This document shows positions 6,571-10,889 of a DNA stretch of 10,889 nt, piece by piece. Origin of the DNA: JBAYHA01 sp964605975 (GTDB lineage Bacteria; Patescibacteriota; Patescibacteriia; UBA11705; JABHMO01). The translations under genes and the position numbers were made by a program. The first letter of the stretch is position 1, and the number at the start of each line of letters is the position of its first letter. Under the pieces are notes generated by a model that was not told the DNA's origin, searched no databases, and worked only from the letters and a program-made list of their open reading frames with translations. The DNA lies in assembly GCA_964605975.1 (NCBI GenBank), contig CAZSER010000025.1:1-10889 (forward strand), given 5' to 3'.

Positions 6571-8844
6571 ATGAAAAAATTATTTTCCATTGTTTTGTTG
6601 GTGGCGATGATGGCGTTTGGTCTTTATTCTTTGACCAAGGCTTCAACAGTCACCGTTTGTTCCGATGGGTGTGATTACACCACTATCTCTGCGGCTATTG
6701 CCGGGGCAAGCGCCAGTGATATTATTACTGTCTCTGCCGGGACTTATGCCGAAGATTTAACTATTGATAAAGTCTTGACTATTACAGGTTCCGGGTCTGA
6801 TGAGGTCACTTTAGATCTTTCCGGTGTTGCCGGTTCTGGCGTGACAATCAGTACCTTGGATGGGATTAATATGTCAGGAATGACCATAACGGGTTTTCCT
6901 GATTCTGCTATTACGACAACAGCGACCTTCAAGAGGATTCCTTTTTCCATTGGAGAGGATGATTACGATGATATTGAGGAGGGAGTTTCTGGTGTCGGAC
7001 TTATTTTGACGGCAGTAGGTGGAGATCCGAGTACGCTTATTTGGGTTAATGAGAATGATGAGGATGTTTCTGCGTCGTTAGGTGCGGATCTCGTTGATCT
7101 AGATTTAGTTTTGGTTTCAAGTGTGACGGCTTCAATGAAAATGTCTTTTTATGTCAAGTCGGGACTTTTTGCCGATGATGCTGCTTTTTTGACTTATATA
7201 AATGGCTTGGGCAGGGGTGCGGATTGGACGATTGATGCTGGAGCTATTGGTAATAATGCGATGACTTATTCTTTGGAAGAGTATACTTATAATACCGTTT
7301 CAGGAGTTACGCCTATGAGTGATTACCAAGAAGGAACTCCGGCAATTAATTTGACTTTTTCTGGGGCCGCTTTTGATGGAACAGCAGTGACTAATGGTCT
7401 TTTTTCTGATATTGTTTTTTCTAATAATGCGAGAGCAATTGATCTTAGTGGCGACACCACAGGGACTATTTTTCGTGATGTAGTTTTCACTGATAATGTT
7501 CTTGATCTTTATGCCAATACGACCAGTGATCTATTTTATTTTGATAATGTGGTGCTTGATGCTGATGAGATGAGGGTTGAGGGAGATAGTCAAGTTGGTG
7601 TTAAGTTTGTCGGGATGTTCTATGTCACTTTAAATGGTTCTCCTTTAGAAGGCGCAACCGTTGAATTTACAACTAATGATGAAGTTTCAGGAACTTTAAC
7701 CACCGGAGCTGATGGTTATACTCCGGATCAAGAAAGCGGTTTAGCTGCTTACAAAATTACTAGTGCGGGGAATGTTGATTTGGGTAATCCTTTGTCTTAT
7801 ACGGCTTCCGGACAGGGTGCTGTTTCTTCTGGAACTGCGTCTTTGACTGAACCGGATGATATAGTCACTATTGCTTTAATAAAGTCCAGAAGATCTTTTA
7901 TTGAACAGTTTATTGAGACTAATGATTCAGTGGAAGGAGAATCTAGTAACGAAGAAGAAATAGAAACTATTAGTATTGACTCAGAAGAATCAACAACTAT
8001 TGCCAAAGATAGTTCAGTTGGTTTTTCAATTAATAATGAAAATCATCAGTTGACCGTTAATGAGATTGATATTGTTGAGAGAACCGTTGAAGTGACAATC
8101 CAAAGTGATCCGATCAATATTAAATTGACAGAAGGTGAAACGAAAGAGGTGGATTTAGATGGAGATGGGAAAAATGATGTGACTGTTTTTTTAGAAAAAA
8201 TTGAAAATTCTGGCGAAGTAAAAATAAAAATTACTGAAATAGAAATATCAGATATTGTTGAGGCTGTACAAGAAGAAAAGGTCGTTGACGATGAAATTCC
8301 TGTTGAAGAAAAAAGCAATGAAGAAAAAAATTTAATTTTAAGTAATTTACCTCAAATTATTGGAAAGAGAGATTTAAAGTTGGAAGTTCAAGGTATTAAG
8401 GGATATATTTTATTGACAAAAGCAATTCCTGTTAATAGTGAAGCTTGGAGAAATGTTCATTTCTTAGCTTATGGTTCTCCTTCTTTAAGTAAATTTGAGA
8501 AGAGAGAAAGGGAAGGTTTATTAAAGGATTTCAAAGAAGTTTTTGGCTCTTTGCCAAAAAGTGATCTTGATTGGGATGTCTTATATAATATTGCTATTGG
8601 TATTAAACCAGAAAAGGCTTTTCAAAAAAACAATTTACTTAATGCCAAAAAAAGTTTAGAAAAAAATGGAGTGATGTTTGCTGAGAATTTTGATGAGATG
8701 GTTAATTATCGATTAAGAGTTCAAAACAGAGATCTTGCCAGAGAGGTTCAGGCGATCAATGTTTATCGAAAAGCTTTTAAAGAAAATCCAAAAACCGGTT
8801 TTGAGTGGGCATTGATTAGGGCTTTGGCTTACGAGACAAAATAA
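6571..8844 (+). CDS. Secreted multidomain protein: beta-helix, calcium-loop domain and duplicated C-terminal motif
   Basis: The 757-residue precursor has a Sec signal peptide (about 1-24, MKKLF..., probable cut after LTKA). The mature start, TVTVCSDGCDYTTISAAI with Cys30 and Cys34, leads into a right-handed beta-helix of the pectin-lyase-like type (about 25-115; IITVSAGTYAEDLTI, VLTITGSG). A less regular insert (about 120-250) follows, then more helix-like coils (about 260-345). Residues about 346-436 (LNGSPLEGATVEF) look like an Ig or carboxypeptidase-regulatory fold. After an acidic linker comes a beta domain with an EF-hand-like loop (Asp528, Asp530, Asp532, Asp536). The last 130 residues are helical, with two copies of one motif. 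No sortase signal or C-terminal membrane helix is seen. No polysaccharide-lyase catalytic residues can be identified, so adhesion or a cell-surface role is more likely than enzymatic activity. It is monocistronic, with its own promoter and terminator. Confidence 0.85.
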   Translation: MKKLFSIVLLVAMMAFGLYSLTKASTVTVCSDGCDYTTISAAIAGASASDIITVSAGTYAEDLTIDKVLTITGSGSDEVTLDLSGVAGSGVTISTLDGINMSGMTITGFPDSAITTTATFKRIPFSIGEDDYDDIEEGVSGVGLILTAVGGDPSTLIWVNENDEDVSASLGADLVDLDLVLVSSVTASMKMSFYVKSGLFADDAAFLTYINGLGRGADWTIDAGAIGNNAMTYSLEEYTYNTVSGVTPMSDYQEGTPAINLTFSGAAFDGTAVTNGLFSDIVFSNNARAIDLSGDTTGTIFRDVVFTDNVLDLYANTTSDLFYFDNVVLDADEMRVEGDSQVGVKFVGMFYVTLNGSPLEGATVEFTTNDEVSGTLTTGADGYTPDQESGLAAYKITSAGNVDLGNPLSYTASGQGAVSSGTASLTEPDDIVTIALIKSRRSFIEQFIETNDSVEGESSNEEEIETISIDSEESTTIAKDSSVGFSINNENHQLTVNEIDIVERTVEVTIQSDPINIKLTEGETKEVDLDGDGKNDVTVFLEKIENSGEVKIKITEIEISDIVEAVQEEKVVDDEIPVEEKSNEEKNLILSNLPQIIGKRDLKLEVQGIKGYILLTKAIPVNSEAWRNVHFLAYGSPSLSKFEKREREGLLKDFKEVFGSLPKSDLDWDVLYNIAIGIKPEKAFQKNNLLNAKKSLEKNGVMFAENFDEMVNYRLRVQNRDLAREVQAINVYRKAFKENPKTGFEWALIRALAYETK
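8506..8829 (+). repeat. Two copies of a helical motif at the C-terminus of the surface protein
   Basis: Protein residues 646-675 and 724-753 align without a gap at an offset of 78. FKEVFGSLPKSDLDW (654-668) matches YRKAFKENPKTGFEW (732-746): identical Phe, Pro, Lys and Trp, and conservative changes at most other positions. The DNA copies are diverged, so this is a protein-level, ancient duplication. I recall similar F-G-x-L-P...W motifs in CPR surface proteins, which suggests a small attachment or binding module; that role is inference. Confidence 0.6.
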
Positions 8845-8857
8845 GATTAAGATAAAC

Positions 8858-8884
8858 AAAAAAGCGGTATTTTACCGCTTTTTT
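8858..8884 (+). terminator. Rho-independent terminator after the surface protein gene
   Basis: AAAAAAGCGGTA (8858-8869) pairs perfectly with TACCGCTTTTTT (8873-8884) around a three-base TTT loop, and more T follows. It lies 13 bases after the TAA. The flanking A and T runs mean it could also act on the opposite strand. Confidence 0.95.
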
Positions 8885-8902
8885 GTTTTGCAAAGCCTGG
8901 TA

Positions 8903-8926
8903 AATTAACAAAATTTATGTTATGAT
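8903..8926 (+). promoter_or_regulatory. Extended -10 promoter for ligA with the shared AATTAACAAAATTT block
   Basis: TG-T-TATGAT (8918-8926) is an extended -10 with one hexamer mismatch. It is preceded by AATTAACAAAATTT (8903-8916), the same 14 bases found before the gap leader. Here one extra A separates the block from TGTTAT, so the inverted repeat is TAACA-7-TGTTA (8906-8910/8918-8922) instead of a continuous palindrome. The start of transcription would be near 8933, only about 15 bases before the ATG. Confidence 0.65.
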
Positions 8927-8947
8927 TTTAATGTAATTAAAAAAAAT

Positions 8948-10889
8948 ATGGATAAAGAATTGGCTAGAAAAAGACTAGAAAAATTAAAAGAGCAAATGCG
9001 CGAAATTGATTACGCGTATTATGTTTTGGATCAGCCAATAGTTTCTGATGCCAGCAGAGATAGTTTAAAAGAGGAAGTAGAAGAAATAGAAATGACTTTT
9101 CCGGAATTAATAACTGCTGATTCTCCAACCCAGAGAATTGGTGGTGAAGTTTTGTCCGGTTTTAAAAAGGTAAAACATCAAATTGAAAAGTATTCTTTGG
9201 ATGATGTTTTTAGTTATGATGATATTTATGCTTTTGATAAAAGAGTAAAAAAGTTTTTAAATTTAAAAGAATCAGAAAATATTGAGTATGTTTGTGAACT
9301 GAAAATAGATGGGTTAAATATGTCGTTTCATTACGAAGATGGCATTTTTAGAAAAGCAATTACGCGTGGAGATGGAATTTTTGGAGAAGATGTTTCTCAT
9401 TCGGTAAAAACGATCAAAAGTTTACCTTTGAAATTAAAAGAAGAGATTGATTTGGAGATTGGTGGAGAAGTGTTTATGCCCAAGAAAAGTTTTGAAAAAT
9501 TAAATGAATGGGCAAAGAAAAACGGCAAACCGGTTTTTGCTAATACCAGAAATGCGGCCGCCGGATCAGTTCGTCAGCTTGATCCCAAAATAGCTTCACA
9601 ACGAGATTTAGATGTTTTTTGTTGGACAATTTATTCTGAGAATGGAAACAAAACTCAGACAGAATTATTATTAAAAATGCAAGAGTTAGGATTTAAAATA
9701 AATAAAAATTTCGAAAAATTAAAAACAGTTCAAGAAGTAATTTATTTTTGCGAAAAGTGGAATAAAAAACGAAAAAGTTTGCCTTATGAAATCGATGGCG
9801 TGGCGATCAAGGTGAATCGGTTAGATTGGCAAAAAAGATTAGGCAAGGCTTCTAAATATGTGCGCTGGGCCTGTGCTTATAAATTTCCGGCGGAGCAAGC
9901 CACCTCTGTTTTGGAGGATGTTAAATGGCAAGTTGGCAGAACGGGAGCATTAACTCCCGTCGCTCATCTTCGTCCTGTCCGTGTTGCCGGTTCTACTGTT
10001 AGTCGTGCGACTTTACATAATATTGATGAGATCAAAAAGTTGGATGTTAGGATTGGGGATACAGTGATTGTTCAAAAGGCAGGAGATATTATCCCCGAAA
10101 TTATTGAACCGTTAATAAAAATGAGAGATGGCAAAGAAAAAAAGATTATTGAACCACAAAACTGCCCGATTTGTGGTAGTGAGTTAAAAAGGAAAAAAGG
10201 AGAAGTTGCTATTTATTGTGCTAATCAAAAATGTTTTGCTCAAGAAAAAGAAAAAATAAAACATTTTGTTTCACGCAAAGGTTTTAATATTAATGGACTA
10301 GGGGATAAAATTATTGAACAGTTAATTAATGAAGGACTAATAAATAATTCGGCCGAAATTTTTCAATTAAAAGTTGGCGATTTACAGCTATTAGAGAGAT
10401 TTGCCGAAAAGTCAGCCCAAAAATTGATTGAGGCCATTGAAAAAAGTAAAAAAATAAGCTTGTCAAAATTTTTATATGCGTTGGGAGTTCGTTATGTGGG
10501 TGAAGAAACGGCTGATATTTTTGCTGATTTTTTTCAAGCCAAAAACATTTCACAATTGATAGAAAAAAGTCAAAAAACCACCGTTGAAGAGTTAGCGCAG
10601 ATTGATGGAATTGGTTATGTTGCGGGAGAAAGTTTTTTGAGTTTTTTTGCCCAAAAAGAAAATCTGACTTTATTGAAAGATTTAGAAAGTTTTGGTGTTG
10701 TTTTTGAGAATAGTTTATCATCAAAAAATAAAAGTTTATTAACAGGAAAGATTTTTGTATTAACGGGAACTTTATCTCAGCGATCTCGCGACGAAGCCAA
10801 GCAACTTTTAAGAAATCTAGGGGCCAAAGTAACTGGTTCCGTCAGTGCTAAAACAGATTTTGTCGTGGCAGGCGTTGATCCTGGATCAA
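8948..10889 (+). CDS. ligA: NAD+-dependent DNA ligase, truncated by the window edge
   Basis: LigA seals nicks during replication and repair, using NAD+ to adenylate its lysine. The 647 visible residues contain, in order: domain Ia (about 1-65, ending ADSPTQRIGG); the adenylation domain with KIDG (119-122, nucleophile Lys119), TRGDG (139-143), NTRNAAAGS (199-207) and EIDGVAIKVN (281-290); the OB fold (KFPAEQATS, VGRTGALTPVA); a zinc finger with Cys406, Cys409, Cys424 and Cys429; the helix-hairpin-helix region (about 435-575); and the beginning of a BRCT domain (LTGKIFVLTGTLS from 598). The frame is open to the last base, so only the end of the BRCT domain is missing. The ATG at 8948 gives a normal N-terminus; no Shine-Dalgarno is present. 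One oddity: the usually conserved tyrosine of the DAxYD motif in domain Ia is Arg37. Confidence 0.97.
   Translation, partial: MDKELARKRLEKLKEQMREIDYAYYVLDQPIVSDASRDSLKEEVEEIEMTFPELITADSPTQRIGGEVLSGFKKVKHQIEKYSLDDVFSYDDIYAFDKRVKKFLNLKESENIEYVCELKIDGLNMSFHYEDGIFRKAITRGDGIFGEDVSHSVKTIKSLPLKLKEEIDLEIGGEVFMPKKSFEKLNEWAKKNGKPVFANTRNAAAGSVRQLDPKIASQRDLDVFCWTIYSENGNKTQTELLLKMQELGFKINKNFEKLKTVQEVIYFCEKWNKKRKSLPYEIDGVAIKVNRLDWQKRLGKASKYVRWACAYKFPAEQATSVLEDVKWQVGRTGALTPVAHLRPVRVAGSTVSRATLHNIDEIKKLDVRIGDTVIVQKAGDIIPEIIEPLIKMRDGKEKKIIEPQNCPICGSELKRKKGEVAIYCANQKCFAQEKEKIKHFVSRKGFNINGLGDKIIEQLINEGLINNSAEIFQLKVGDLQLLERFAEKSAQKLIEAIEKSKKISLSKFLYALGVRYVGEETADIFADFFQAKNISQLIEKSQKTTVEELAQIDGIGYVAGESFLSFFAQKENLTLLKDLESFGVVFENSLSSKNKSLLTGKIFVLTGTLSQRSRDEAKQLLRNLGAKVTGSVSAKTDFVVAGVDPGS

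Noticed and set aside
10326..10724. A 132-codon open frame on the minus strand.
   Set aside because: It lies wholly antisense to the helix-hairpin-helix part of ligA, which is clearly coding, and the predicted protein has no recognisable domain.

Overview
The window looks like a stretch of a small, AT-rich genome from the Candidate Phyla Radiation (Patescibacteria). The support is indirect: a four-gene pseudopilin block with CPR-style sequences, a PsbP-like membrane protein, a large secreted beta-helix protein with an acidic C-terminal region, near-absence of Shine-Dalgarno sequences, and ordinary use of TGA as a stop (at 3085-3087 and 5516-5518), which argues against the UGA-recoding lineages. 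The phylum assignment is inference. All supported genes lie on the + strand.

Layout. Bases 3-104 are the tail of an unidentified gene. Bases 173-919 encode a single-pass membrane protein with a PsbP-like outer domain, closed by a hairpin terminator at about 929-963. The 315-base gap before the next gene is not empty. It holds a strong extended -10 promoter lying in a perfect 16-bp palindrome, then about 160 bases that fold on paper into a closed, multi-branched RNA (1040-1198) ahead of the glyceraldehyde-3-phosphate dehydrogenase gene (1235-2227).

Bases 2281-5518 are a tight pilus/secretion block: prepilin peptidase, then four minor (pseudo)pilins whose order and features match GspH, GspI, GspJ and GspK (FimT/PilV/PilW/PilX in type IV pilus terms). 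The genes overlap or nearly abut. The peptidase would process the pilins, and the four pilins would form the tip complex that starts the pilus. The ATPase, platform protein and major pilin are not in this window.

Bases 5615-6487 encode an EamA-type transporter. Bases 6571-8844 encode a 757-residue secreted protein built from a beta-helix, an Ig/carboxypeptidase-regulatory-like segment, a calcium-loop domain and a duplicated helical motif at the C-terminus; it ends in a textbook terminator. From 8948 to the window edge runs NAD+-dependent DNA ligase (LigA), cut off inside its BRCT domain.

Regulation. Five promoters share an extended -10 (TGnTATAAT-like) without convincing -35 boxes. Two of them, before the gap leader and before ligA, also share the block AATTAACAAAATTT immediately upstream. 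The most interesting unexplained signals are the leader RNA before gap and this shared operator-like element.
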